Positions 4,709 through 13,743 of a stretch of 13,970 nucleotides of DNA are shown piece after piece. Source of the stretch: an uncultured Leucothrix sp. (GTDB lineage: Bacteria > Pseudomonadota > Gammaproteobacteria > Thiotrichales > Thiotrichaceae); contig CALAJG010000188.1 in NCBI GenBank assembly GCA_937923375.1, positions 1-13,970 on the forward strand. Direction: 5' to 3'. Position numbers and translations under genes: made by a program. Every line of letters starts with the position of its first letter. Positions within the stretch are counted from its first letter, which is position 1. The notes beneath the pieces were generated by a model that was given only the letters and a program-made list of their open reading frames with translations, was not told the origin of the DNA and did not search any database.

Positions 4709-6112
4709 ATGACTGTTAAAACTCGCTTTGCCCCAAGTCCCACTGGATACCTTCATATAGGCGGCGCCAGAACGGCTTTGTATAGCTGGCTGTACGCTCG
4801 GAAAAAAGGCGGCGTATTCGCGCTGCGGGTTGAGGACACTGACCGTGAACGATCCACTGAGGATTCTGTTGAGGCTATTCTGGAAGGAATGGAGTGGTTG
4901 GGCTTAGAGTATGACGAGGGGCCGGTATTTCAAACACAGCGTTTCGATCGTTATGCCGAAGTAATTCAACAGCTTATGGACAGTGGCGATGCTTATCATT
5001 GCTATTGCTCTCGCGAAGAACTAGATGAAATGCGTGAAAAGCAGCGAGCTAACAAGCAAAAGCCGCGCTATGATGGACGCTGCCGAACGCGAACCGAAGT
5101 CCCCGATGATGTTCAGCCAGTGATCCGGTTTAAGAATCCAGTCGAGGGTGATGTCGTTATAAAAGATCTGGTTAAAGGCGACATCGTTATTAATAATCGC
5201 GAGCTTGATGATCTGATCATCGCTCGCTCGGATGGAACACCGACCTATAATCTGACCGTAGTTGTTGATGATATTGATATGGGTATGACGCATGTGATCC
5301 GTGGTGACGATCATATCAACAACACGCCGAGACAAATCAACATCATGCGTGCTCTAGGCGCTGAAGTCCCTGCCTTCGCTCACGTTCCTATGATTCTGGG
5401 TGATGACGGTAAGCGCCTGTCCAAACGTCACGGTGCCGTGGGTGTTATGCAATATCGTGATGAAGGCTATTTACCAGAAGCGGTATTGAATTATCTGATT
5501 CGGCTGGGATGGTCACATGGCGATCAGGAAGTTTTTTCTCGTGAAGAAATGTTAGAGTTATTTGAACTAGAGAACATTCACAGCGCTGCCTCAGCATTCA
5601 ATACTGAAAAGCTTAATTGGATGAACCAACAATACCTCAAGTCATTACCCGGAGATGTGATTGCAGGGCATCTACAGTGGCACCTTGAAAATCAAGCGCT
5701 GGATATCAGCAATGGCCCAGCAATCAATGACGTTATCGACGCCCAGCGTGACCGTGCTAAAGGTTTAGTTGACCTGGTAGCAACCAGTCGTTACTTCTAT
5801 GAGGATTTCGACTCGTACGACGAAAAGGCAATGAACAAGCAATTCAAGTCTGGCGTAGACGACATTCTCCAAGCATTGCATAACAAACTTGATGCATTAA
5901 CTAGCTGGAATCCAGAAAACATTCAGGCGGCCATCAATAGCACCTGTGAAGAGTTAGATCTAAAACTAGGAAAAGTTGGACCACCGCTAAGACTAGCCGT
6001 TGCCGGAACGCCAATGTCGCCAGGCTTAGACATTACCCTGAACTTAGTGGGTAAAGAACATACTCTGCAGAGAATTACGAAAGCAATCGAAACGATTAAA
6101 GCCAAAATGTGA
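4709..6112 (+). CDS. gltX: Glutamate--tRNA ligase (GluRS)
   Basis: GluRS charges tRNA-Glu with glutamate in the cytoplasm. The 467-residue protein is the usual length for the bacterial class I enzyme. It opens with TRFAPSPTGYLHIGGARTAL, where HIGG (16-19) is the HIGH signature. DEGPVFQTQRFDRY, LVVDDID-type and HVIRGDDHINNTPRQ segments follow, then GDDGKRLSKRHGAVG with the KMSKS loop KRLSKR at 235-240. The C-terminal anticodon-binding domain contains LAVAGTPMSPGLD. The zinc-region cysteines Cys98, Cys100 and Cys125 sit at the same positions as the E. coli ligands, but residue 127, a zinc-binding His in E. coli as I recall, is Thr here. ATG4709 is chosen over an upstream in-frame TTG (4661) because the conserved N-terminus begins there. 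It is transcribed alone, convergent with glgP. Some proteobacteria carry a second GluRS; this one reads as a canonical discriminating-type enzyme, but specificity cannot be proven here. Confidence 0.97.
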   Translation: MTVKTRFAPSPTGYLHIGGARTALYSWLYARKKGGVFALRVEDTDRERSTEDSVEAILEGMEWLGLEYDEGPVFQTQRFDRYAEVIQQLMDSGDAYHCYCSREELDEMREKQRANKQKPRYDGRCRTRTEVPDDVQPVIRFKNPVEGDVVIKDLVKGDIVINNRELDDLIIARSDGTPTYNLTVVVDDIDMGMTHVIRGDDHINNTPRQINIMRALGAEVPAFAHVPMILGDDGKRLSKRHGAVGVMQYRDEGYLPEAVLNYLIRLGWSHGDQEVFSREEMLELFELENIHSAASAFNTEKLNWMNQQYLKSLPGDVIAGHLQWHLENQALDISNGPAINDVIDAQRDRAKGLVDLVATSRYFYEDFDSYDEKAMNKQFKSGVDDILQALHNKLDALTSWNPENIQAAINSTCEELDLKLGKVGPPLRLAVAGTPMSPGLDITLNLVGKEHTLQRITKAIETIKAKM

Positions 6113-6117
6113 GTAGA

Positions 6118-6195
6118 GGCAAGGTACGGGTGTATTGATTCAACGAATCATTCCAGCGAAGCTGGGTGAGTGAATTAATACACCCACACCTTGCC
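6118..6195. repeat. 78-bp imperfect palindrome between convergent gltX and glgP
   Basis: GGCAAGGT (6118-6125) pairs with ACCTTGCC (6188-6195). After a 2x2 mismatch, 6128-6141 pairs with 6172-6185 for 14 bp including one G-T pair. Within the head, CCAGC (6153-6157) and GCTGG (6161-6165) form a tight hairpin around GAA, and GATTC/GAATC (6137-6141/6145-6149) offers an alternative stem. It fills nearly all of the 90 bp between the two stop codons. No T-run follows on either side, so it is not a classic terminator, though such a stem may stop transcription or protect both mRNA 3' ends. The CATTCCAGCGAAGCTGG core resembles common REP-type intergenic palindromes (inference from memory). Confidence 0.75.
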
Positions 6196-6202
6196 GGCCC
6201 AA

Positions 6203-8692
6203 TCAACTAACCGACTGCAACTTCCAAATATCCCGATTATATTCTTCCATCGTGCGATCCGTAGAAAAGAATCCACTACAAGCCGTATTCATAATACTCA
6301 TGCGGGCCCATTTCGCTTCATCTTGCCAAGCATCCGAAACCGCCTGCTGAGTATCGACATAGCTTCTGAAGTCTGCCAGCGTCATCCAAGGGTCATGCGG
6401 ATTCATAATGGTATTAATGATGTTGTCAAAAATGCCCGGCTCATTTGAGTTAAAGTGGCCAGATCTGAGTAGGTTAAGCACCGCTTCCAGATCGCTATCC
6501 TGCTTAACATAATGGTCAGGCTGATAACCAGACTTTAGCGCTTCAACTTCATTTTCTCTCAGGCCAAACAGGAAGAAGTTGTCTTCACCCACCGCATCCA
6601 GAATCTCTATGTTTGCACCATCATAAGTTCCGATCGTAATTGCACCATTCATCATGAACTTCATGTTGCCGGTTCCGGAAGCTTCTTTACCAGCCGTAGA
6701 GATCTGCTCGGATAAGTCAGCTCCTGGTGCAATCACTTCCATTGATGAAACATTGTAATTTGGTAAGAAGGCGAGTTTAAGCTTATCACCAACATCAGAG
6801 TCATTATTTACAATCGCAGCAACGTTGTTGATAAGTTTGATAATGTCTTTGGCAATAACATAACCTGGTGCAGCCTTGCCACCAATAAGGACGCAGCGCG
6901 AGCTCCAGTTTTCTGTATTGCCTTGCTTGATTTGTTGATAAAGATGAATCACATGTAACACATTTAGGAGTTGGCGCTTGTATTCATGAATGCGTTTGAC
7001 CTGCACATCAAACATGGCATTGATGTTAAATTCAACGCCACAGCTTTCTTTGACCAGCATAGCCAACCGAGCTTTATTGGCTTGTTTAACTGCTTTCCAG
7101 GTTTGTTGGAACGCCTGTTGATCATCAGAAGCGAACGGTTTCAAATTGCCAATCTGTTGCAGGTTTTGTACCCAGTCTTTACCGATTTTACTGCTGATAA
7201 GTTCGGTCATGAGTGGGTTGGCATGAGCTACCCAGCGACGCGGCGTTACGCCATTGGTTTTATTGTTAAACTTCTCAGGCCATAACTCATAGAAATCTCT
7301 GAATAAACCTTTTTGTAGCAGCTCAGAGTGCAAAGCTGCAACGCCGTTAATTGAGAAACTACCAACAATAGCTAAGTTAGCCATACGAACGTGCTTTTCG
7401 TGGCCTTCTTCTATAATCGACATTGCCGATTGGCGTCGGGTATCACCAGGCCAACGCTCCGCAACCACTCGCATGAAGCGGCTGTTGATTTCATAAATGA
7501 TCTCAAGTAGCCGTGGTAGCAAACGTTCAAACATACTCACCGACCACTTTTCCAAAGCTTCTGGTAGTAGTGTATGGTTGGTATAAGCTAGAGAATTGGT
7601 GACAATCTCCCAAGCTTCATCCCATTCTAATAGCTTGTCATCCAGTAAGATTCGCATAAGCTCGGCAACCGAAATTGTCGGATGCGTATCATTCATTTGA
7701 AACACATTTTCAGTTGCAAATTGGCTGTAGTCGGGTTCGCCATCGTATCGCTTTTCCCACTGGCGGATTACATCCTGAATACTTGCTGAGGCTAAGAAGT
7801 ACTGCTGTTTCAGGCGTAATTCTTTGCCACTTTCCGTCGTATCGTTGGGATATAACACCATTGAAATATTTTCAGCACTGTTCTTCGCGCCCACAGAGTC
7901 AGAGTAGCTGCCGGCATTGAATTCATCTAGATTGAATTCATCAGTTGCAGTCGCTTTCCACAAACGTAGCGTGTTTACTGTTTCATTTTGAAAGCCCGTG
8001 ACCGGCATATCATATGGAATGGCAACAACATCATGGGTGTTGATCCAATTGGCTACCAAGCGACCGCTATCTGTCGTTCTGTACTGAGTATGTCCACCAA
8101 ACTTAATTCGTACCGAATACTCCGGTCGGACGATTTCCCAAGGATTTCCATCGCGTAGCCACTGATCCGGCTCTTCGTCCTGAAATCCATTAACTATTTC
8201 TTGCCGAAACATACCGTACTGATAACGAATGCCATAACCTGTAACGGGTAATTGCAACGTGGCGCAACTGTCTAGAAAGCAGGCAGCCAATCTACCAAGT
8301 CCGCCATTACCTAAACCTGCGTCATGCTCTGCTTGCTCAACGTCTTCAAGTTTAAATGCCATTGACTCCAATGCTTCACGAGTCGGATCTTTAATATCAA
8401 GATTAAGCAGATGGTTACCCAAGGCACGTCCGATTAAAAATTCGAGTGAAACGTAATACGCGCGGCGCACTCCCGGCTTTTTTTGTGCCAGACTCGTATT
8501 GCGCCAGTCAGCCATGATCCGGTCGCGTAGGGTTAAACTAAGCGCATTGTAGGCGTATGTAGGCGTCGTTTCGGTACTTCGTCCCAGAAAATAGGTGAGG
8601 TAGTGATTAAAGCTTGCTTCAATCGCTTTGCTGTTAAGAGACAGTTTGTTCATAAGTGGCCGATGTGGTTTGAAGTGATCAGTGTTACTCAT
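6203..8692 (-). CDS. glgP: Glycogen phosphorylase
   Basis: This enzyme releases glucose-1-phosphate from the ends of alpha-1,4-glucan chains using phosphate and pyridoxal phosphate. The 829-residue product has the usual GT35 length and full set of motifs. These are the N-terminal RRAYYVSLEFLIGRALGNHL region (about 76-95), the GLGNGGLGRLAACFLDS active-site loop (126-142), NDTHPT, KRIHEYKRQ (566-574), and EASGTGNMKFMMNGA with the PLP-binding lysine at Lys678. GTYDGANIEI and a FxSTDRTMEEYNRDIW C-terminus complete it. I chose glgP over maltodextrin phosphorylase (malP) because of the glycogen operon context and length; the two are hard to separate by sequence alone. It is the last gene of the leftward cluster, 61 bp after glgA. 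ATG8692 is supported by AGGGG (8704-8700) 7 nt upstream. The gene converges on gltX across the 78-bp palindrome. No missing catalytic residues were noted. Confidence 0.96.
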   Translation of the reverse strand: MSNTDHFKPHRPLMNKLSLNSKAIEASFNHYLTYFLGRSTETTPTYAYNALSLTLRDRIMADWRNTSLAQKKPGVRRAYYVSLEFLIGRALGNHLLNLDIKDPTREALESMAFKLEDVEQAEHDAGLGNGGLGRLAACFLDSCATLQLPVTGYGIRYQYGMFRQEIVNGFQDEEPDQWLRDGNPWEIVRPEYSVRIKFGGHTQYRTTDSGRLVANWINTHDVVAIPYDMPVTGFQNETVNTLRLWKATATDEFNLDEFNAGSYSDSVGAKNSAENISMVLYPNDTTESGKELRLKQQYFLASASIQDVIRQWEKRYDGEPDYSQFATENVFQMNDTHPTISVAELMRILLDDKLLEWDEAWEIVTNSLAYTNHTLLPEALEKWSVSMFERLLPRLLEIIYEINSRFMRVVAERWPGDTRRQSAMSIIEEGHEKHVRMANLAIVGSFSINGVAALHSELLQKGLFRDFYELWPEKFNNKTNGVTPRRWVAHANPLMTELISSKIGKDWVQNLQQIGNLKPFASDDQQAFQQTWKAVKQANKARLAMLVKESCGVEFNINAMFDVQVKRIHEYKRQLLNVLHVIHLYQQIKQGNTENWSSRCVLIGGKAAPGYVIAKDIIKLINNVAAIVNNDSDVGDKLKLAFLPNYNVSSMEVIAPGADLSEQISTAGKEASGTGNMKFMMNGAITIGTYDGANIEILDAVGEDNFFLFGLRENEVEALKSGYQPDHYVKQDSDLEAVLNLLRSGHFNSNEPGIFDNIINTIMNPHDPWMTLADFRSYVDTQQAVSDAWQDEAKWARMSIMNTACSGFFSTDRTMEEYNRDIWKLQSVS

Positions 8693-8705
8693 TTATTTAC
8701 CCCTG

Positions 8706-8745
8706 ACCTGTGCGCATTGTGCTTTAAGGCATCATCCACACAGGT
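8706..8745. repeat. 7-bp inverted repeat in the glgA-glgP gap
   Basis: ACCTGTG (8706-8712) is mirrored by CACAGGT (8739-8745) across 26 nt. In mRNA it would stand directly before the glgP ribosome-binding site (8704-8700). It could act in RNA processing or translation of glgP, or be chance. Confidence 0.35.
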
Positions 8746-8753
8746 GATTTTTG

Positions 8754-10208
8754 TTATTGATATAAAGCTAGATATTTTTCAGCACTTACTTGCCAACTGA
8801 AGTCACCATCCATAGCCGTCTTTTGCAGTGAAAGCCAAGTTGGCTTATCTTCATACAAATTGACTGCGCGCTGCATTGTAGAGAGCAAAGCATTAGTGTC
8901 AGATGAATTCATCATAAACCCATTGGCTTGACCATTTTTAATGTTCTGCTCTGATGCGTCGATAACGGTGTCGGCAAGACCACCGGTGTTGGTTACAATA
9001 GGGAGTGTCCCATAGCGCAGGCTATACATTTGATTTAAACCACATGGCTCGTAGCGTGATGGCATCAAGAAGATATCACTACCGGCTTCTACCAGATGCG
9101 CCATTTTTTCTGAGTAACCGATATAACAGAAAACTCGTTGTGGATACCGATCACGCAAATCCTGAACAACACGTTCAAAGTAAGCATTGCCAGAGCCCAT
9201 TAAGACAAAGTTCGCATCGCTTTGCTTCAATAGAACGGGTATAGCCTGAGTAATAATATCCACCCCTTTTTGTTCGGTAAGTCTTGTCACCATGCCAAAC
9301 AAAGGTGCGTTGAGCATTGCTTCACTCACTGTATCCAAGTGCTCTGAAAGCAGGGCGTGTTTGTTGTTTCGTTTGCCTGGCAGTATAGCTTGTTTCGTAT
9401 AATGATACGGTAAGTAGCTATCACTTGATGGATCCCAAATTTTTTCATCAATACCGTTTAGAATTCCAGTGAGCTTATAATTTCGTGAACTCAATATACC
9501 GTCCATACCGTAGCCAAAGGCCGGTGTGCAGATTTCTTTGGCATAAGTTGGGCTGACTGTCGTGATGGCATCTGAATACATCAAGCCCGCTTTGAGCATC
9601 GAAAAACCACCATAAAACTCAACCCCTTCTGACGACCACCAGGCATCTGGTAATTTTAATGACTTGAACTGTTGTAAAGTGAAGTGGCCACCAAATGCTA
9701 GGTTGTGAATGGTAAATATACGTTTTGGTCGGTCATGAAAGGTATCCAGAAAGGCAGGAATTAACCCGCATTGCCAGTCATTAGCATGCACCACGTCTGC
9801 TTTCCAATTCTCAACCACCAGACCGTTCGCTATTTGGGCAACAGCCCAAGAAAACTGTGTAAAGCGCTCAGCGTTGTCAAACCAATCCTGCCCATCATCA
9901 TTAGAATAGGGTGTGCCTGGTCGGTCAAATAAGGCTTGGCAGTCAATTAACCACACGGGGTTTTCGAACTGTTGGTGATGTGCTTCAAGCAAACGGATTG
10001 CTGGTGTGTGATAACCAAACGGTGAATCCATCCAGCCAATAATTTTTAGGTCAGTGCACTTTTTTAGCACGTCTCGATAGGCTGGTAGTATTGTTTTAAC
10101 ATCTTGCCCTAGGCCATGAAGTGCTTTGGGTAAGCTGTAAGCGACATCTCCAAGGCCACCGGTTTTTATCAGTGGCCAAACTTCACTACTGGCGAAAAGT
10201 ACGTTCAT
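8754..10208 (-). CDS. glgA: Glycogen synthase (ADP-glucose dependent)
   Basis: GlgA adds glucose from ADP-glucose to the non-reducing ends of alpha-1,4-glucan. The 484-residue protein is a standard GT5 enzyme of two Rossmann-like domains. The N-terminal domain starts MNVLFASSEVWPLIKTGGLG, with the ADP-glucose-binding Lys15 in KTGG (15-18), and includes HANDWQ (141-146) and the FTIHNLAFGG stretch (165-174). The C-terminal domain has NGIDEKIWDP (251-260), the donor-phosphate pair Arg309/Lys314 in TRLTEQKG, and the retaining-transferase motif SRYEPCGLNQMYSLRYG with Glu387, followed by TGGLADTV. Its start overlaps the glgB stop by 4 nt (ATGA, 10208-10205). TAAGGTGG (10223-10216), inside glgB, lies 7 nt upstream of the ATG, so the two are probably translationally coupled. 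All key residues I know are present. ADP-glucose would come from GlgC, which is not in the window. Confidence 0.97.
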   Translation of the reverse strand: MNVLFASSEVWPLIKTGGLGDVAYSLPKALHGLGQDVKTILPAYRDVLKKCTDLKIIGWMDSPFGYHTPAIRLLEAHHQQFENPVWLIDCQALFDRPGTPYSNDDGQDWFDNAERFTQFSWAVAQIANGLVVENWKADVVHANDWQCGLIPAFLDTFHDRPKRIFTIHNLAFGGHFTLQQFKSLKLPDAWWSSEGVEFYGGFSMLKAGLMYSDAITTVSPTYAKEICTPAFGYGMDGILSSRNYKLTGILNGIDEKIWDPSSDSYLPYHYTKQAILPGKRNNKHALLSEHLDTVSEAMLNAPLFGMVTRLTEQKGVDIITQAIPVLLKQSDANFVLMGSGNAYFERVVQDLRDRYPQRVFCYIGYSEKMAHLVEAGSDIFLMPSRYEPCGLNQMYSLRYGTLPIVTNTGGLADTVIDASEQNIKNGQANGFMMNSSDTNALLSTMQRAVNLYEDKPTWLSLQKTAMDGDFSWQVSAEKYLALYQ

Positions 10209-12373
10209 TTGGCTACCACCTTAAGGTACAGCGCTGCTAATGGTGGCAAGGTTAACTCGATGGATTGCTGCAGATTCATCCAGGGCGTGTCTTGAACTTG
10301 AATAATTTCATTGTTACCGCAGTTGCTGCCGCAGTAGTACCTTGAGTCCGTGTTTAGAATTTCCTGGTAGTTGCTGTACTCAGGAACGCCGATACGGTAG
10401 TGATGACGCGGCACCGGGGTAAAATTGAATAGCCCAATAACATGGTTTCCTTCACGGTCATAACGTAGCAGCGCTAGCACCGATTGATCAGAATCATTGC
10501 AGTCAATCCAGCGGAATCCGTCTTGTGCAAAATCGAGATCGTGAAGGGCTGATTCATTTTTATATAGCTGGTTTAAATCACTAATCAGTAAGCCCATCGC
10601 CTGACGATCAGTTTCTGCTGCCAGCTGCCAGTTTAGCTGAGCCATTTCATTCCATTCTTCGGGTTGAGCGATTTCACCACCCATGAACATCAGTTTTTTA
10701 CCGGGATGGGCATATTGCCACGCATAAAATAAACGCTGATTTGCTAGCTTTTGCCAGTGATCACCCGGCATTTTTTCATAAAGACTACGTTTGCCATGTA
10801 CTACTTCATCGTGCGATAGCGGCAGTACAAAGTTTTCAGAATAAGAGTAGATCTGGCTGAAGGTTAGTTTGTTATGATGATACTTTCGATGAACCGGATC
10901 TTCTTTTATATAATCAAGATTGTCGTTCATCCAACCCATATTCCACTTCATTGAAAAGCCTAAACCACCCATATCAGATGGCTTAGTGACCATGGGCCAT
11001 GTGGTTGACTCTTCGGCCATGGTTATGACGCCAGGTAATGAGGTGTGAACTATATGATTCATTTCTTGCAAAAAGCTCACGGCTTCAAGATTTTCCCTGC
11101 CGCCTAACTCGTTTGGTAACCATTCGCCTGACTCGCGTGAATAATCGAGATAAAGCATTGAGGCAACGGCATCAACACGTAGCCCGTCGATGTGGAATTC
11201 TTCTATCCAGTACAACGCATTGGCTAACAAAAAGTTGCGAACTTCATTTAGCCCATAATTAAAAATGAGGGTGCCCCATTCTTTATGTTCACCCTTGCGA
11301 CTGTCTTCATGTTCGTATAGTGCATTGCCGTTAAATCGAGCTAATGCAAAACTGTCTTTTGGAAAGTGAGCCGGCACCCAATCCAGTATAACGCCAATAT
11401 TATTTTGATGGCAGCGATCAATAAACTCACGTAGCTGATCAGGTGAGCCATAGCGGGAACTTGGGGAATAAAAGCCTGACACCTGATAGCCCCAGGATTG
11501 ATCCAACGGGTGCTCGGCAATCGGCATTAGCTCTATATGGGTATAGCCGAGTTGGCTCACATAAGGGATTAGCTGATCGCCAAGTTCCTGCCAATTATAG
11601 AATTGCTCGTTTCCGGGACGTCTCCAGGAACCTGCATGTAATTCATAAATACTGATAGGCTGATGCTGCCAGTCAAACTCCTCCCTGTTTTTCAGCCATG
11701 CTGTATCTTGCCACTGATAGCTATTTTTGCTGACGATTTTGGAGGCGGTTTCAGGCCGCATCGCCATTTGTCTTGCGTAAGGGTCGGTTTTAAGGAGAAG
11801 TTGGTTATTCTGAGTCAGCAATTCAAATTTGTAGTAGTCCCCGGCTTGTAAGCCTGGAATGAATAGCTCCCAGATACCGGAACTGCCGGTTGCTCGCATT
11901 TGGTTGCGTAAACCGTTCCAGCCATTGAAATCGCCGACCACGCTAACGCGTTTAATATTGGGCGCCCAAAGCGTAAATAAGCAGCCTTCGACGTCATCAA
12001 TAGTTTTTTGGTGAGCCCCCATAAATTGATAAGCATGATGGTGGCGGCCTTCGCTGAAAAGATGCAGGTCCAATTCACCAACTTGTGGCAAGAAAGAATA
12101 AGGGGATGTGACATCGACCCATTGCTGACTGCCTTTTTCTTGCCATTTTAGGGAATAGTGACTTCCGACGGTGTGTGAGTCGCTCAGGGGTAATTCAAAA
12201 AAATCAGTCCCATGCAACCTCGACATTGCTGTTTCGCCATTGAACAGAACCTGTTCAGCCTGCGGCAGATACTCGCGCACTAACGGTTTTCCATCGGTAG
12301 ACGTTTGATAGCCTAATACCAAAAATGGGTCATGTAGCTCGCCTTGTTGCAGTGCGATCATTGCCGGGTTCAA
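10205..12373 (-). CDS. glgB: 1,4-alpha-glucan branching enzyme
   Basis: GlgB cuts an alpha-1,4 chain and re-attaches the piece through an alpha-1,6 bond. The 722-residue product matches E. coli GlgB closely in length (728). It has an N-terminal N1 domain (about 1-110) and a CBM48 carbohydrate module (about 128-205, CLFTLWAPNIKRVSVVGDFNGWN). A GH13 barrel with ELMPIAEHPLDQSWGYQ, DGLRVDAV (nucleophile Asp401), TMAEEST (acid/base Glu454) and LPLSHDEVVHGK (transition-state Asp522) follows, then a C-terminal beta domain. These residues are offset by four from E. coli Asp405/Glu458/Asp526, which supports the alignment. The start is TTG at 12373, overlapping the malQ stop by 4 nt (TTGA). GGAGAAG (12387-12381) lies 7 nt before it, whereas the first ATG (codon 5) is too far from that site. 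The N1 domain suggests transfer of mainly short chains, as in E. coli (inference). Confidence 0.97.
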   Translation of the reverse strand: MNPAMIALQQGELHDPFLVLGYQTSTDGKPLVREYLPQAEQVLFNGETAMSRLHGTDFFELPLSDSHTVGSHYSLKWQEKGSQQWVDVTSPYSFLPQVGELDLHLFSEGRHHHAYQFMGAHQKTIDDVEGCLFTLWAPNIKRVSVVGDFNGWNGLRNQMRATGSSGIWELFIPGLQAGDYYKFELLTQNNQLLLKTDPYARQMAMRPETASKIVSKNSYQWQDTAWLKNREEFDWQHQPISIYELHAGSWRRPGNEQFYNWQELGDQLIPYVSQLGYTHIELMPIAEHPLDQSWGYQVSGFYSPSSRYGSPDQLREFIDRCHQNNIGVILDWVPAHFPKDSFALARFNGNALYEHEDSRKGEHKEWGTLIFNYGLNEVRNFLLANALYWIEEFHIDGLRVDAVASMLYLDYSRESGEWLPNELGGRENLEAVSFLQEMNHIVHTSLPGVITMAEESTTWPMVTKPSDMGGLGFSMKWNMGWMNDNLDYIKEDPVHRKYHHNKLTFSQIYSYSENFVLPLSHDEVVHGKRSLYEKMPGDHWQKLANQRLFYAWQYAHPGKKLMFMGGEIAQPEEWNEMAQLNWQLAAETDRQAMGLLISDLNQLYKNESALHDLDFAQDGFRWIDCNDSDQSVLALLRYDREGNHVIGLFNFTPVPRHHYRIGVPEYSNYQEILNTDSRYYCGSNCGNNEIIQVQDTPWMNLQQSIELTLPPLAALYLKVVAK

Positions 12374-13743
12374 ATCAATGCTTCTCCATGTCGTTGATGT
12401 GCTTGGATCATTTGTGAAATTTTGTCGCTAAGGTTTTCTGGTAAATCCCGCCAGTCAAAACGCCAACGCCAGTTATCATCGACTACACCTGGTGTATTCA
12501 TACGACTTTCTGAGTCCAGTCCTAAAAAGTCCTGAAGAGGAATAATGGCCATGGCTGCTTTCGTCTGCATCGCCTCATTGATCATAGCATCGCAAATAGC
12601 GACAGACTTTTCTTGCTTAAGTCGTTCGTAAACAAAATCTTGCTGGTGTGTTTCTAAGCTGTTGTACCAGCCTAGTGTCGTATCATTATCATGCGTGCCA
12701 GTATAGACGATTCGGTGGGCAGTAATATTCTCAGGTTTATGTGGGTTGTCTTCAAAACCATCAAACGAAAACTGCAAAACCGACATACCAGGTAATTCAA
12801 ACTGCTCTCGTAACTGTGTCACTTCAGGCGTAATAACGCCTAAATCTTCGGCGACAATGGCGGCATTACCGATTCGTTCCTGAATGGCCTTAAGTAACTC
12901 TGCACCAGGTACTTCTTGCCAATAACCATCAATTGCCGTTGGGCAGTCGGCATCTATCATCCAGACGGCCTGTAGTCCTCGAAAATGATCAATCCTTACA
13001 ATATCGTAAAGGTGAAAATGATGTTGCATGCGCTGCAACCACCACTCGAAGCCGGTTTTTGCCAAGTGTTCCCAATTATAGTGAGGATTGCCCCAGCGTT
13101 GTCCTGTTTCGGAGAAATAATCGGGAGGTACTCCCGCAACCAGTGTCGGTTGACCGTCTTCATTGAGTAGAAAGCAGTCGCGATTAGCCCACACATCAGC
13201 ACTGTCATGTGCGACGAAGATTGGCATGTCGCCAAATATTGAAATGTCTCTCTGACTCGCCTCTTGCTTGACAGCTTGCCAGCGCTGGTCGAGCCGGTAC
13301 TGTTCAAGGTAAATGGCGTGGACAGCGAATTTGTTCTCTTGTCTGAAATGCTGCATTGCTTCTTCACAGCGAAATTTGTATTGCTCAGGCCACTCATACC
13401 AAGCTTGGTTATTATGATGCCGTTTCAGAATGCAATAATCCGCATAGTCCGGTAACCAGTACTTCTGTTGGTTTTGCCATCTGTCAAAGTGTCTCTCGTC
13501 AACGTTTCGCTGCTCTGAGTCAGATAAAAGTAAAAGCGCAGGGTTCATGGCAAAGGCTGAGTAGCACAGATAGGGTGATAAATTATGCTGGGGCACTCCC
13601 AGTGGTAACACCTGCCAGACCCCGAGATCGGCCTGTTGCATGAAATCTAACCAGCGGATCGCGTCTTTATCAATCATGCCCGACGGTAAGGAAGTAGGGT
13701 GTAATAATACCCCCGCCTGACGCTTCAATAAGGGATTAGTCAA
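12370..13743 (-). CDS. malQ: 4-alpha-glucanotransferase (amylomaltase)
   Basis: MalQ moves alpha-1,4-glucan segments between chains, so it can elongate or shorten maltodextrins. The 457-residue product is a short-type GH77 enzyme, somewhat below the usual ~500. It begins RQAGVLLHPTSLPSG (8-22). It carries SPYLCYSAFAMNPALL (56-71), GDMPIFVAHDSADVWA (171-186), GVPPDYFSETGQRWGNPHYNW (204-224), RIDHFRG (nucleophile Asp252), AEDLG (acid/base Glu299) and THDND (Asp352). All catalytic positions are intact, so the shorter length reflects trimmed loops or C-terminus rather than decay. The start is TTG at 13743, directly after the stop of the GH57 gene and in the same frame; GGAGCAG (13755-13749) stands 5 nt before it. 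The stop overlaps glgB by 4 nt. Context says it works on glycogen-derived or glycogen-primer dextrins; I see no maltose-uptake genes here. Confidence 0.95.
   Translation of the reverse strand: MTNPLLKRQAGVLLHPTSLPSGMIDKDAIRWLDFMQQADLGVWQVLPLGVPQHNLSPYLCYSAFAMNPALLLLSDSEQRNVDERHFDRWQNQQKYWLPDYADYCILKRHHNNQAWYEWPEQYKFRCEEAMQHFRQENKFAVHAIYLEQYRLDQRWQAVKQEASQRDISIFGDMPIFVAHDSADVWANRDCFLLNEDGQPTLVAGVPPDYFSETGQRWGNPHYNWEHLAKTGFEWWLQRMQHHFHLYDIVRIDHFRGLQAVWMIDADCPTAIDGYWQEVPGAELLKAIQERIGNAAIVAEDLGVITPEVTQLREQFELPGMSVLQFSFDGFEDNPHKPENITAHRIVYTGTHDNDTTLGWYNSLETHQQDFVYERLKQEKSVAICDAMINEAMQTKAAMAIIPLQDFLGLDSESRMNTPGVVDDNWRWRFDWRDLPENLSDKISQMIQAHQRHGEALI
12381..12387 (-). promoter_or_regulatory. Ribosome-binding site fixing the TTG start of glgB
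   Basis: GGAGAAG on the minus strand (12387 to 12381), inside the malQ 3' end, has a 7-nt spacer to TTG12373. The next in-frame ATG would be 19 nt away, so TTG is the likely start. Confidence 0.7.

Noticed and set aside
11038..12114. Several 60-100 codon frames on both strands inside glgB
   Set aside because: They lie in other frames of a fully conserved enzyme gene and have low-complexity, non-protein-like composition.
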